From Mytilisepta virgata (Eukaryota > Mollusca > Bivalvia > Mytilida > Mytilidae), in NCBI GenBank assembly GCA_028015205.1, contig CM051518.1, positions 51,942,372 to 52,006,371 on the forward strand: a stretch of DNA of 64,000 nt. The letters are read 5' to 3'. Each line of letters begins with the position of its first letter. The first letter of the stretch is position 1. Below the pieces are notes generated by a model. The model was not told the origin of the DNA and made no database searches. It saw only the letters and a program-made list of their open reading frames with translations. Of the stretch, positions 35,142-45,315 are shown piece after piece. Made by a program: the position numbers and the translations under genes.

Positions 35142-36659
35142 CTCTCTCAAAAAAGAAACGCAACATCAGATTATCTTTTTGAAATATTATTTTTCCGGAC
35201 AAATAACGAATAAATATCAAAATATATGTACACATGATCATAATTACACCTTCATAAAAAGTTTCCAGGTACAATCATTTAAATTCATCCACCCGTAAAC
35301 GACTTTGGTCGCAATCTGGGACACCCTACGATTTACGCATTGCCAAAAACTGGGTCGACTTTCACGTGCAAATCATGGGTTATTTTTTAGCTCAGTCAGT
35401 CGGTATAAAAACCCGGTATTTCTTTTCATGAATGCATTCGTAAAATAAAATTCTGATGAGGTGACGCTATGCCAAGGTTAGACGCTGCTACCCGGAATAT
35501 CGCTATCGGACGACTAGAGGCCGGAGAATCACAGAATGCTGTTGCTGTAACGTACAATGTTCATCGTAGCACAATTTCACGCCTTTGGGGACGCTACCTG
35601 CAGCTTGGTACTACGACAGATCGGCCACGTTCAGGGCGCCCGCGTGTTACAACCAGGGCGCAAGATCGTTACATCAGACTTTTCCATCTGCGGAATAGGA
35701 CTATTGCTGCAACAGAAACAGCTGTAAACGTCCCTGGGTTGCGCCGTATATCAGCACAGACAGTACGCAATCGGTTACGTTCTCATGGATTGAGGGCAAG
35801 AAGACCTTACTTTGGAGCAACACTGAGACGCCAACACCGCCGAGCGAGGGTTAGATGGTGTACTACAGTTCGTGCATGGAATTTACAGAACTGGAGAAGA
35901 GTATGGTTCAGCGATGAGTCACGTTTTCAACTGGAAAAGCGAGATGGTCGCATACGTGTATATAGGCGCCGAAACGAACGTTTTGCGCAAAACTGTGTTG
36001 TGGAGAGAGACAATTTTGGCGGAGGCAGTGTTATGATGTGGGCCGCTATTTCTTATGCCAGAAACACACAGCTGATACATATCCAAGGCAATCTGAACGC
36101 TGTTAGGTATAGAGACGAAATTTTACGACCTCATTTATTGCCCGTAATTGACATTCGGAGAGAATTTTTCAGCACGACAATGCCCGACCACATACAGCAC
36201 GTGTAACAGTAGACTTTTTAGAACAACAGAATGTCAATGTGATCCGTTGGCCGTCACGATCACCCGATCTTAATCCAATTGAACATTTGTGGGATGAAGT
36301 GGATCGGCGCGTGCGCCAACGACAACCACCACCGCAAAATCTGCAACAATTACAGCAGGCACTTCAGTTTGAGTGGCAAAGGATACCGCGTGTTCGAACT
36401 CAGCGTTTAATTCAATCTATGCCAAGAAGAGTCGGGGCTGTGTTACAAGCAAATGGTGGACATACCAGATATTGACAATTTATGAGTGATTTATTGACAA
36501 TATGTGACAAACTGTGATATTCCAAGGTAAAAGAACTCATGAACAAGAAGTGTGCCAATTTTTGCATTCCTGTGTAAATTATTTATATCATAAATTATGA
36601 AAATAATATATGAAGTAAATTTCCTATTTTCTGTATGTTGCGTTTCTTTTTTGAGAGAG
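35142..36659 (+). mobile_element. Tc1-like DNA transposon, 1,518 bp, near complete
   Basis: Perfect terminal inverted repeats of about 25 bases ('ctctctcaaaaaagaaacgc' ... and its complement ending at 36,659) flanked by TA on both sides (35,140-35,141 and 36,660-36,661). The single internal gene encodes a transposase with one frameshift. The Tc1/mariner family inserts at TA, consistent with the empty site in the 26k copy of element M. Confidence 0.92.
35469..36475 (+). pseudogene. Tc1-type (DD34E) transposase with one frameshift
   Basis: Starts at ATG 35,469. Residues 1-110 form the paired-like helix-turn-helix DNA-binding region (NAVAVTYNVHRSTISRLW) with a GRPR minor-groove motif near 56-59. 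The catalytic first Asp is D149 in FSDESRF; the second Asp lies in HDNARPH, and the Glu in SPDLNPIEHLW, with 34 residues between them, so the DD34E triad is complete. Frame is lost at a T run at 36,165-36,169 (consistent with a one-base deletion); the downstream frame continues to a stop at 36,473-36,475. The two pieces overlap as open frames 35,469-36,206 and 36,239-36,475. There are no other stops, so the copy is young. As written it cannot make active enzyme. Confidence 0.9.
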
Positions 36660-37217
36660 TATATATATAGTCACGTTGATGATTTTAATGGTAAATGAAA
36701 ATTAATACAAAACCATATGAACTTACAATATAAGGCATATGATTCAGAAATTTGTCCATTATTGACAAAAGCATAGTCGAAATAATTTTCCAGTAAAACA
36801 TAATGTTACTGAAAGAAAAAATAGTTTAAATCCACTCGATTTACACTTTTTATATTTTAAAAATATGTCAAAATATGCAGTGAAACAGATGAAATTGCCA
36901 TAATCATCAAAATAACAATCTTCTAATTTTTTATTGAATTATATAAAAATTGTCGATAATAATAAAAAAAATAATGATCTTTTCTTATTACTAAATTATA
37001 TCAATGATAACACAAAGATTTAGAAAAAAGGGAACGCCGAAAGAGAGATACGAACTATTTCTACAATTGTTACTCTCAACTCATCCTAACCTTGCGGCTA
37101 CCATCTTATCCTTTACAAACGTCGTTTTTAAATATATAAAGGCGAAAGCCTTATGTATCTATTGTACCGTATCATGTTGATATATGTAAAAACGACATTT
37201 AGATATCATCCGAGTGG

Positions 37218-37284
37218 TAGCCGAGAGGTTTTGTCGATGTGTTCTTGACACATAATAATTTACTTCAAGGGAGGAGTTCGAACC
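37218..37284 (+). promoter_or_regulatory. tRNA-like Pol III A box and B box in element M
   Basis: A box 'tagccgagagg' at 37,218-37,228 fits TRGYNNANNNG; B box 'gttcgaacc' at 37,276-37,284 fits GWTCRANNC. The class II tRNA-like spacing resembles Ser/Leu tRNAs. The inverse copy at 26,090-26,160 keeps a close match. The acceptor stem does not pair well, so it is not a functional tRNA gene. Confidence 0.6.
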
Positions 37285-37577
37285 CCAGTCACGGCAAATA
37301 AAAATTTGCAAAAAATTAAAGGTAAGTTTTTAAACTAATACCAGCTGTGAACAGAAATCAGTAAATTAGCCAATTCAAACTTAATGACATTAAGTACACA
37401 AAGGGAACAATTGGATATAATTTGATGACGTTATTTCAGTGAAAAAGAAACACGGTAAATGAATAGGTCGACGTCACACCAGTGGTTTACCTGTTATGAT
37501 CAAGATATGTCGTAAGACCATCTTACTTAAGTACTAGACATGTCTTAGTTCTAAGACAGCTTTGTGAAACTGGCCCC

Positions 37578-39235
37578 AGATTTTTTAAATTTTATTGCAT
37601 TTTGAAAATAGTTATGCATTGTTATTAAAGACAAATACGAATTATTACCAAAAAAACTCATTGTTTTACAAATTGAAATATCTAGCGGTTTTAATAGGAT
37701 GTCAAAATTGATTTAAGGAATTTTTTTTGTAATCGAATATGTTGCGTGTAATTTATATTAAATTTCAAATTCATTTGTTTTAAAGCTTTATTAATATAAA
37801 ATTGAAAATTGTGTTTTAGTTTTAACAAAAATAATTATTTTATAATAGAAAAAATATGAAAATCAATCTAAAAGAAAAGTTATTACAGCAATACAAAAAG
37901 ATAATAAAAAGTAGTGTTTGGCTTTTTATTGTGCGTCATCAGTACAGAAAATGTATATGGCTTCCTGTAATATTGATGCCACTGTCTAGAATTTCAAAAC
38001 CTGTTAATTATTCTTCTTGCAATACAAAACTTAATAAGATCAGAGTCTATTTGGCTTGGTTGATTTGTTTGTTTGTTCCAATGTTTGACTTTATAGATTA
38101 ATTTATTGCAACTTGAAACTACTCTTCACGACGTCTTAGACTATTTGGTAGTAGAAACCCGGAAACTGCAATTCTGATATTTGTACTGTCTAATTATGAA
38201 CCAAGAGTCAAAATGAAAAATGAATATCAATAATTCATTACTATATTATTGACATGGGAAACATTTGTTTAACTTGTCAGTTTCATTACTAAAGTAGTTG
38301 ATCTTCAGTTTTATGAGATAAACCCATGCTATATTATCTCTCAGCTCATTTCATCGTTTATTGTCGAGTTCAAATGGTCAATATATTTTATCAATGGTGT
38401 TCATCAAATTTTTATGATCATTGTTGGCAGATTGGAATAATTTGACAATTCATATCAAACATCTCTATGCATTTCTTTACGGATAATTAGAATTATGATT
38501 ACTAGATATTTTCATAATAATGGACATACAGCTTCAATGTTGTTAAATAAGGCATCATATGGTTATCATATGTAAAAACAATCCATGTTCAGTGTCCAGT
38601 TGTTTTTGGTTAAGATGATCTACATGTATTTATTAATTGAATTCTTGATTTTAAGGTTATATATAAATTCGTTTTTAACTTTTTAACAAGACGATTTATA
38701 TCTGGTTATTTCGAATAGAATTGTTTAAAGTTTTTATGCTTTGGCTGTGAGTTTATTTCATTTCGTCATATTATATGCATATGGATTTATAAAGCTACTT
38801 GCCTTAGTCGGCGGAATATTTCCTAGACAATTATTATACGATCGACTAATTCCTCTAACTCCATTTCACAAAAAAAACTGTTCTTGTATTGTAGTTCATA
38901 AGTTGTCGAGCACTGAATTTATTTCTGGATCTTGACATCCTTTTTAGGATGAAATGACACATTTCCATCATCCTTTGGCCATCTCGAAAATACTGGCTAC
39001 ATGTATCTGTATTTCTTGTTCCCATGTTTGTAACTGAAATTTTCACTACTGCAATTAATTATATTTATTATAGATAAGGAAGGTTATATATAGATAAATT
39101 CTTCATGAAAAAAAAAATCAAATACCCCGGCGTGACAATGTTCAAGCATTGGAACTGCTCTTCTACTGTCGTTCTGCATCAAAAACATCCGCGATGATTA
39201 CTTACCTTCTTAGTCTTTTATATATTCTGAAGGTG
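37578..39235. other. Intergenic, no gene seen
   Basis: AT-rich, no supported gene or repeat. Confidence 0.4.
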
Positions 39236-39239
39236 ACAT

Positions 39240-39715
39240 CCCTGAGCAGAAGTTCGTTTGGTTTTGAAATTAGCCCGTACCTTTAATTTCAGCTTCCGAT
39301 ACATAGATGATGTGTTGGGAATTTCTTACATCTCATCTATCCCAATGAGCTCGAAAATAAGAATGCCACAGACACTGCCAAGTCTGCAACTTATCTTGAC
39401 CTTCACATCGAAATTAACACCAGAGGAAGTTTGAATACAAAACTTTACGACAAACGGGATGACTTTGACTTTCCAATCGTCAACTTCCCATTTTTGAGCG
39501 GCAATATTGATGAAGCTCCGGCCTATGGATTATATATTTCACAACTCGTACGTTATTCCAGAGCTTGTGACATATACATTGACTTCCTGGACAGAGCCCG
39601 GCTCCTGACAGAAAAGTTGCCGAGACGGGGTATGTTGCTCCTAATTTGGAGTCATCCTTATTAAAGTTTTATGGACGTCATCATGACTTGGTTGACAGGT
39701 ATGAAAAAAAAAACG
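39240..39715 (+). pseudogene. Retroelement reverse-transcriptase remnant with YIDD core
   Basis: FRYIDDVL at 39,294-39,317 is the reverse-transcriptase catalytic motif. After a frameshift near 39,360 the frame gives SATYLDLHIEI, TKLYDKRDDFDFPIVNFPF and AYGLYISQLVRYSRAC. A further frameshift near 39,620 is followed by KFYGRHHDLVDRY in another frame. This order (YIDD, LDLHLEI, KLYDKRDDF, YISQLIRY, FYGRHHDLV) is that of a retroelement RT widespread in invertebrates. Two frameshifts make it a pseudogene. Clade not resolved. Confidence 0.75.
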
Positions 39716-39734
39716 TTTTCCAAATGAAAATGGA

Positions 39735-39965
39735 CCTGTTCCATTGATGTTATCCCTTCCTCATACCGGATTTGACATGGGCAGCATGGCTGGTGTCCTG
39801 CAGGAAGCAGAGACTGCTTATTCTTCCGGAGCACCTGAGTCTACCCCCGTTTTTGGTGGGGTCCATGATGTTCATATGTTTCAGTTTTTGATTGTAGTGC
39901 ATGTATTGTTTTGGTCTTGTCTTCGTTGTTCTCCGGAGTTTGTCAGTTGATTCGATGTTCCCGTC
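39735..39965 (+). mobile_element. Tail of the 39.3k retroelement, diverged family R subtype
   Basis: 'ttattcttccggagcacctg' and 'cccccgtttttggtggggtc' correspond to the 'cttccggagcacctgatgtc' and 'cccggttttcaacaggag' blocks of family R. This links the tail to the upstream RT coding remnant. Confidence 0.6.
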
Positions 39966-40004
39966 CTTCGAATATCCTTTTGATATTTCTTGACTTTACT
40001 TATA

Positions 40005-40290
40005 AAGTTAATAAGATATCTTGTAATGTTTATGAGATATCTTATTGAAATTTAAGTTAATAAGATTTCTTATTTAATATTTAAGATATCTTATTTAATT
40101 GATAAGATATCTCAATTAGTTGATAATATATCTCATTCAGTCTATACGATATCTTTATAAACAGTTTAATAATATATCTTATTTAATATTGAAGATACCT
40201 TGTTTTAATTATTAAGATATCTCAATTAGTTTGTAAGATATCTCATTTAGTTTATAAGATATCTTATTAAACTTTATAAAGATATCTTGA
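40005..40290. repeat. Array of 'AAGATATCTT' palindromes
   Basis: About nine perfect GATATC palindromes, most inside 'aagatatct(t/c)', plus several one-base variants, are spaced about 20-40 bases apart in AT-rich spacer with frequent 'ttaat/attaa' motifs. Every unit is self-complementary, so the array can form many small cruciforms. Confidence 0.8.
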
Positions 40291-41534
40291 AAGTGGATTA
40301 AATATAACAACGGCTCGCCATAACCATACAATTCTTCACATCACATTTTAAAATATTTTCTCTCAAAAACCAGTTTCAGAGTTTCACAACTTTTAATGTA
40401 GATCGAGCATCTTGCAAATTTGTATGTAAATATATATTTTCGACGAGCAACTAGTATTTGATATAATGTAAAATTTATATCTTCAGTTTATTGAAATAAA
40501 AAAAAAACGAAAAAAAACAAAATTACCAAATTGTACTGTAAAAAGAACCCTTTTCAAGGGAGATAATTGGCGGAAAATTTTTCTAATGATATACTAAGGA
40601 AATTTGTTTAGTGTTTCGGAAAAAAATCTATCTGCTAGTTTTTTTTATTGTACGAGAAATTTGGATTTAAATTCAAATTTCAAAATGTATCCATCCAACA
40701 TCCTGCCTGGAAAAAATTAGGAAAATCAGTGTATCTGCTAAAAATATTAGTATCAAAATGATACTTTATTCCAATTAATTTCTCAATGAAAATATTACAT
40801 TGGGTTTATTTAGTACTTTAAACAGTTCTTTCTTTATTCTATTTATATTTTTTGTCTCAGTTTATGGTACGTTACTGTGTACAATAACTGTGATTTTTTT
40901 TTCTAATTCGAGCGAGTGTGCACGTGTGTATTTCCCGCCAAACGTCTACGAATATTTTGTGATTTCTGAATTTGAAGTTGTATCTGAAGGTAAAATAAAA
41001 TATATAACTAGAAATGCGAGTAGAAAACTTGGAGAGGGGAGACATAGAGACGTGTATGTAGAGAGTTAGCGGGAGAATGGGGGAGAAGGCTTGAATACTA
41101 TACTATATGTGGGGGAGAAGGGAGAAAAGGAGGGATCTTCATATAAAAGAGGTAAAAGATACTAGCATACATGATATCGTATTTGATTGTGTAAAGTTAA
41201 ATGGAACATGGAGATCCGGAACATGGCAGCTAGGGTATGGATTTTGTTAATTGCATCCTCATATTTTCTCTACTTTTTTTATGGTATCCCCCTCCCCCCA
41301 ATTCCCAGACTGTTCAAAACATATTTTTTTTCCATTTTATGAAAGGAAAGAACACGAGATCACAGTGCACACTAATGGAGGTTTGCCTTGATTGGCAGAA
41401 ACACTATACAGATACAGACTAATATAACAAAAAATCCTCTCATACATAATAAATGATGCCATACTGTTCTCCTCAGTCGGGTATCCCATCCTTTTATTTC
41501 ACTCTGGTGCCAATTTCCAAATACTTTGATACAT
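40291..41534. other. Intergenic, no gene seen
   Basis: A 90-codon frame at 40,800-41,069 looks hydrophobic at its start but has no domain and lies in T-rich DNA. Nothing else supported. Confidence 0.4.
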
Positions 41535-41542
41535 CAGTGAAT

Positions 41543-42415
41543 CACAGGGGCCTGACTTCTGGAAATTTATTTCTTTTTTATTTTATTTTTTTATTTTATT
41601 TTATTTTTTTTTTTTTTTTTTGTCGTCTTATTTCATGAGTACTTTTTATAAATATTCACTGTAACAACGAATATTCTGCGTTTATTATCAGTGTGGTAAA
41701 CACTATCCAAGTCCTTATACTAAAAAATCCTAAAGGGATATAAGCCGCCATTTTGGATTTTCTACCTCTGCCGCGATTAAAATCAATTAAAAATACTTCC
41801 ATGTGACAATTTATTTTATATCTGCCCTCAATCTCCTCCAAAATGAATCATCTTCAAAATCCAGTCACCATTTTACCAAGATGCGGCATCAAACTCTTTA
41901 ATTTGACAAGCAAAGTCAAAAGTTCGCGTATTTCGGGTCGAAAGCAACGTTACTGTGTATAACAGTATGTATAAGTCAATGAGAATCAGATTTGCGTCCC
42001 TTTGACTTCAATAGTAAAGCTACGAGGAATGTTGCTTTCGACGCGAAATATGATAAGTTTTGACTTCGCTCGTCAAATTATCGAGTTTAATGTCGTAGCT
42101 TGCTAAAATGATGATTGGGTTTTGAAGATCATTCATTTTGGAGGAGATTTAGGGCAGATATGAAATAAATTATGACATGGAAGTATTTTTAATTGATTTT
42201 AATCGTGGCAGAGGTAGGAAATCCAAAATGGTGGCTTATATCCCTTTAGGATTTTTTAGTATAAGGACGTGGATAGTGTTTAGCACATTGATAATAAACG
42301 CAGAATATTCGTTGTTACAGTGAATATTTATAAAAAGTACTCATGCAATAAGACGACAAAAAAAAAAAATAAATAAAATAAAGAGAAATAAATTTCCAGA
42401 AGTCGGGCCCCTGTG
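41543..42415. mobile_element. 873-bp foldback element with 8-bp target duplication (hAT-like)
   Basis: Left end 'cacaggggcctgacttctgg' and right end 'ccagaagtcgggcccctgtg' are inverted, and complementarity continues inward for about 400 bases per arm (for example 'gtaacaacgaatattctgcg' against 'cgcagaatattcgttgttac'). The centre is about 70 bases. The flanks are the same 8-mer 'cagtgaat' (41,535-41,542; 42,416-42,423). An 8-bp duplication with a CAGGGGC-like terminus suggests hAT. No transposase is present. Confidence 0.85.
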
Positions 42416-42503
42416 CAGTGAATTAGCAAAATACTCATCTTTATTGGTCCTATCCCTTCTAGGGTTTGTTCCCAAACTGCTAAATATGTGATTTATGCTT
42501 CTT

Positions 42504-44216
42504 CCCAGTGTCATATGATATTTTGACTCCATGGGATATTGACCCGGGGGTCATAATACCATAGAATTTTGAACCCCTTCATGGAAAAGTGACACCCCCC
42601 CCCCCCCCCCCCCCCCCTTAGAAATCAAATTTTATTCACAGAAATGGGGAGGGGGGTTCAGTTTTCCATGAGAGGGGATCACAACACCATAGCTGATTTT
42701 AAACATTACTAAAGGGAGGGGAGATAATTTTTCCATGGCAGGGAGGTCAGCATACCATAGCAGATATAAAACTTATCAAAGAGGGGAGGTCATTTTTGAT
42801 GACAGGGAGGTCAGACTACTATAGCATATATAAAACTTTATCAAAGAGGGGGGGTCTTTTTTCCATGACAGAGAGGTCGGAATACCATAGCAGGTATAAA
42901 ATTTTTGCAAGCAGAGGGGAGGTCATTTTTCCATGAGAGGGGACTCACAATACCATAGTAGATATAAAATTTTTGCAACTAGAGGGGAGGTCAGAATACC
43001 ATAACAGATATAAAATTTTTGCAAGGAAAGAGGGTGGGGGGGGTTCATTTTTCCATGACATGGAGGTCTGAATACCATAGCAGGTATAAAATTTTTGCAA
43101 GGAGAGGGGAGGTCAGAATACCATAGCATATATGAAACTATCAAAGAGGGGAGGTCTTTTTTCCATGACAGGGAGGTCAGAATACCATAGCAGATATAAA
43201 ACTATCAAGGAGAGGGGGGACATTTGTCCGTGACAGGGAGGTCAGCATACCATAGCAGGTATAAAAATTTTTGCATGGAGAGGGGAGGTCATTTTTCCAT
43301 GATGGGGAGGTCAGAATACCATAGCATATACAAAACTTTATCAAAGAGGGAAGGTCTTTTTCCCATGACAGGGAGGTCAGAATACCATAGCATATATACA
43401 ACTTTATCAAGGAGAGGAGAAGTCTTTTTTTCTGTGACAGGGAGGTCAGAATACCATAGCATATATACAACTTTATCAAGGAGAGGGGAGGGGAGGTCAG
43501 AATACCATAACAGATATAAAATTGTAAAAATGAACCCCCTGCCATGATTTTTTAACCCAGCAACCATGGAAAAATGAACCCCCTATAATTTAAAAGTTTT
43601 TTCTGCCATGGTATTCTGACCCTGCCCCTTACCATGGAAAAATGAAAACCTTACAAATAAATAGTTTATCTGATATAGTACTTTGACCCCCTAAACTTGG
43701 AAAAATGAGGCCCCCTGTAATATTTAAAAGTTTACCTGCCATGGTATTTTTAGCCCCCCACCCCCCACCCCCAAACCATTGAAAAATGAACCCCCTTTAA
43801 TTTAAAAGTTAATTTTTCTGTCATGGTATTCTGACCCCCTTACCATTGAAAATGAAACCACTGTAATTCAACAGTCTATCTGCTATGGTACTTTGACCCC
43901 CCCCCCCCCCAAACAATGGAAAGATGAACCCCCTATAATTTAAGTTTCTCTGCTATGGTATTTTAACCCCCCTAACCATGGAAATTCAAATATGAACCGC
44001 CTGCAATATTTAAGTTTACCTGCCATGGTATTATGACCCCCTTAACCATAGAAAATGGAACCCCCTTTTGTTTAAGTTATAAAATTGGGGGGGGGGGTCT
44101 TTATTCCATGGAGGTCAAAATACCATACAGGGAGAGGTCATTATTCCATGAGAGGGGTCAGTATACCATGGCTGAAAACTGATTTCCCATGGGGGTCAAA
44201 ATACCATATGACACCG
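42504..44216. mobile_element. Head-to-head minisatellite element, G-rich half then C-rich half
   Basis: The left half (about 42,600-43,510) repeats 'gaggtcagaataccatagca' with 'gatataaaactttatcaa' and 'ggggaggtcatttttccatga'; the right half (about 43,510-44,210) carries the inverse ('ctgccatggtattctgaccc', 'catggaaaaatgaacccc'). The ends are inverted ('gtgtcatatgatattttgac' left; 'gtcaaaataccatatgacac' right) and are flanked by 'gcttctt' on both sides (42,497-42,503; 44,217-44,223), a candidate 7-bp duplication. Open frames here (a repeating YMLWYSDLPS) are artefacts of the period. Confidence 0.75.
42594..42616 (+). repeat. Poly-C tract of about 23 bases
   Basis: An uninterrupted C run at the left end of the minisatellite element. 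Similar C or G runs (8-12) recur at 43,895 and 44,085. Confidence 0.85.
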
Positions 44217-44223
44217 GCTTCTT

Positions 44224-44980
44224 AAGAAGATTCAGGTTTGATATCCATCATATTTTGTTTATTAAAATGTAATAAAAAGAATTATAGTGCAATAAGAATA
44301 TAACAAGCAGTTTGATTAGCTAAGAGACTAGCTGTGTAAAATCCATGATTTACCTGTCTGTAATCAAACATCGTTACTATTTTGAAAACTATTTTGACAA
44401 GAAAAAATTGGAAACTGCAATTGCTTTGGAAATGCTGTTTAATTATTAAATTTATTCAATTTTGAAGCGGTTGTGAAGTAAATTATTACCAAAATCCTCT
44501 GTAAAAACTTTCATTCCATCACTGATGTCACAATTGTTTGAGCGAACTTTGCACATGCATTTTCCCGGACTTCTTGGTTTTGAACTATAAATTCAGAATA
44601 TTAAAAACTTTATTTATTAGATTAGAGGTAAACTCAATTTTCGACAGTAAAATGTACATTTTACGCTGGAACCACATCAAATACAACAGTTATTCCCTAA
44701 ATTTATACAAAATTTTGTTAAAAAAGGACGATTTATGTAATTTCCATGATTATCTCAGTAATGTCGTCTTCTCGAAAAACTTTTGAAGCCACAAGCCAAC
44801 TGGGCTTATGAAAGCCAAGGTTTTAGGAGTCTGAACTAAAATCTACTGGCCCCAAAAAAAAATCAAACATGATTAAAAATTTATTTGAATTGTTATTCAA
44901 TATTTTAAGTTAATACTCTGGGAACCAGTAGTCAGTGCAAGATACAAATGAAGTAATTTTAAGAAACTTCTGTTGATATT
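44224..44980. other. Intergenic, no gene seen
   Basis: An 82-codon frame at 44,538-44,786 lacks any recognisable feature. Confidence 0.4.
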
Positions 44981-45315
44981 ACAGTTAAGTGTAAAACAGA
45001 ACTTATTAAACAATCTTTTATGTACTCAGGACCATCTCTTTGGAACACATTACCAATCCTTTTCAGAAATGCACCAAGTGTTCATACTTTTAAAACACAG
45101 ATTAAAAAATACCTAATTGAAAAATCTGTATTATAAATCATTATTGTTCTAGATTGTTATTATTTTCTTACATGTTCGAACAAAGTAAATGCTGTGTTAT
45201 TCTACATGTATGTATTTTCATTTGATTTTTTCTTTTATTTTGGGGATCTCAGGGAAGATTAGTTGTTGACTAACTGTGTTACCATCTTGAAATAAAGTAT
45301 TATTATATTATTATT
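44981..45315 (+). mobile_element. LINE 3' end: C-terminal coding remnant and (ATT)n tail
   Basis: A frame from 44,981 to a stop at 45,134-45,136 contains YSGPSLWNTLPILFRNAPSV and HTFKTQIKKYLIE, the usual C-terminal signature of CR1/L2/Rex-like LINE polymerases (a 'GP-LWN-LP' block and 'FK-LK-YL'). It is followed by about 140 bases of 3' UTR, AATAAA at about 45,290 and a (TTA)n tail at 45,299-45,315. Severely 5' truncated. Confidence 0.7.

Larger units (their letters stand above)
34907..37492 (+). mobile_element. Element M, second copy, split by a Tc1-type transposon
   Basis: Left end 'atagatacaatggataagcg', right end 'ccagtggttta'. It matches the 25,840-26,932 copy in inverse orientation on both sides of the Tc1 insert. 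The two copies confirm the empty site: 'gatatatacagtcacg' without, 'gatatata-[Tc1]-tatatatatagtcacg' with the insert. A-box and B-box matches at 37,218-37,284. Confidence 0.75.
34504..37577. mobile_element. Outer layer of a three-level transposon nest (element O)
   Basis: Inverted ends 'ggggccggtttcaagaagct' at 34,504 and 'agctttgtgaaactggcccc' ending at 37,577, followed inward on both sides by 'ctaagac/gtcttag' blocks. The interior from about 34,907 to about 37,492 is element M, and inside M lies a Tc1-type transposon. Without the inserts element O would be about 490 bp, a typical MITE size. Confidence 0.65.

Noticed and set aside
36165..36169. Reading the two Tc1 frames as two separate genes
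   Set aside because: Catalytic motifs are split in the right order and spacing across one frame change, so it is a single transposase gene with a frameshift.
40800..41069. 90-codon ORF with a hydrophobic start
   Set aside because: T-rich low-complexity DNA gives Phe/Ile/Leu runs; no second feature supports a gene.
42923..43567. Repetitive ORFs with 'YMLWYSDLP' or 'MTGRSEYHS' repeats
   Set aside because: Artefacts of the G-rich minisatellite period on either strand.
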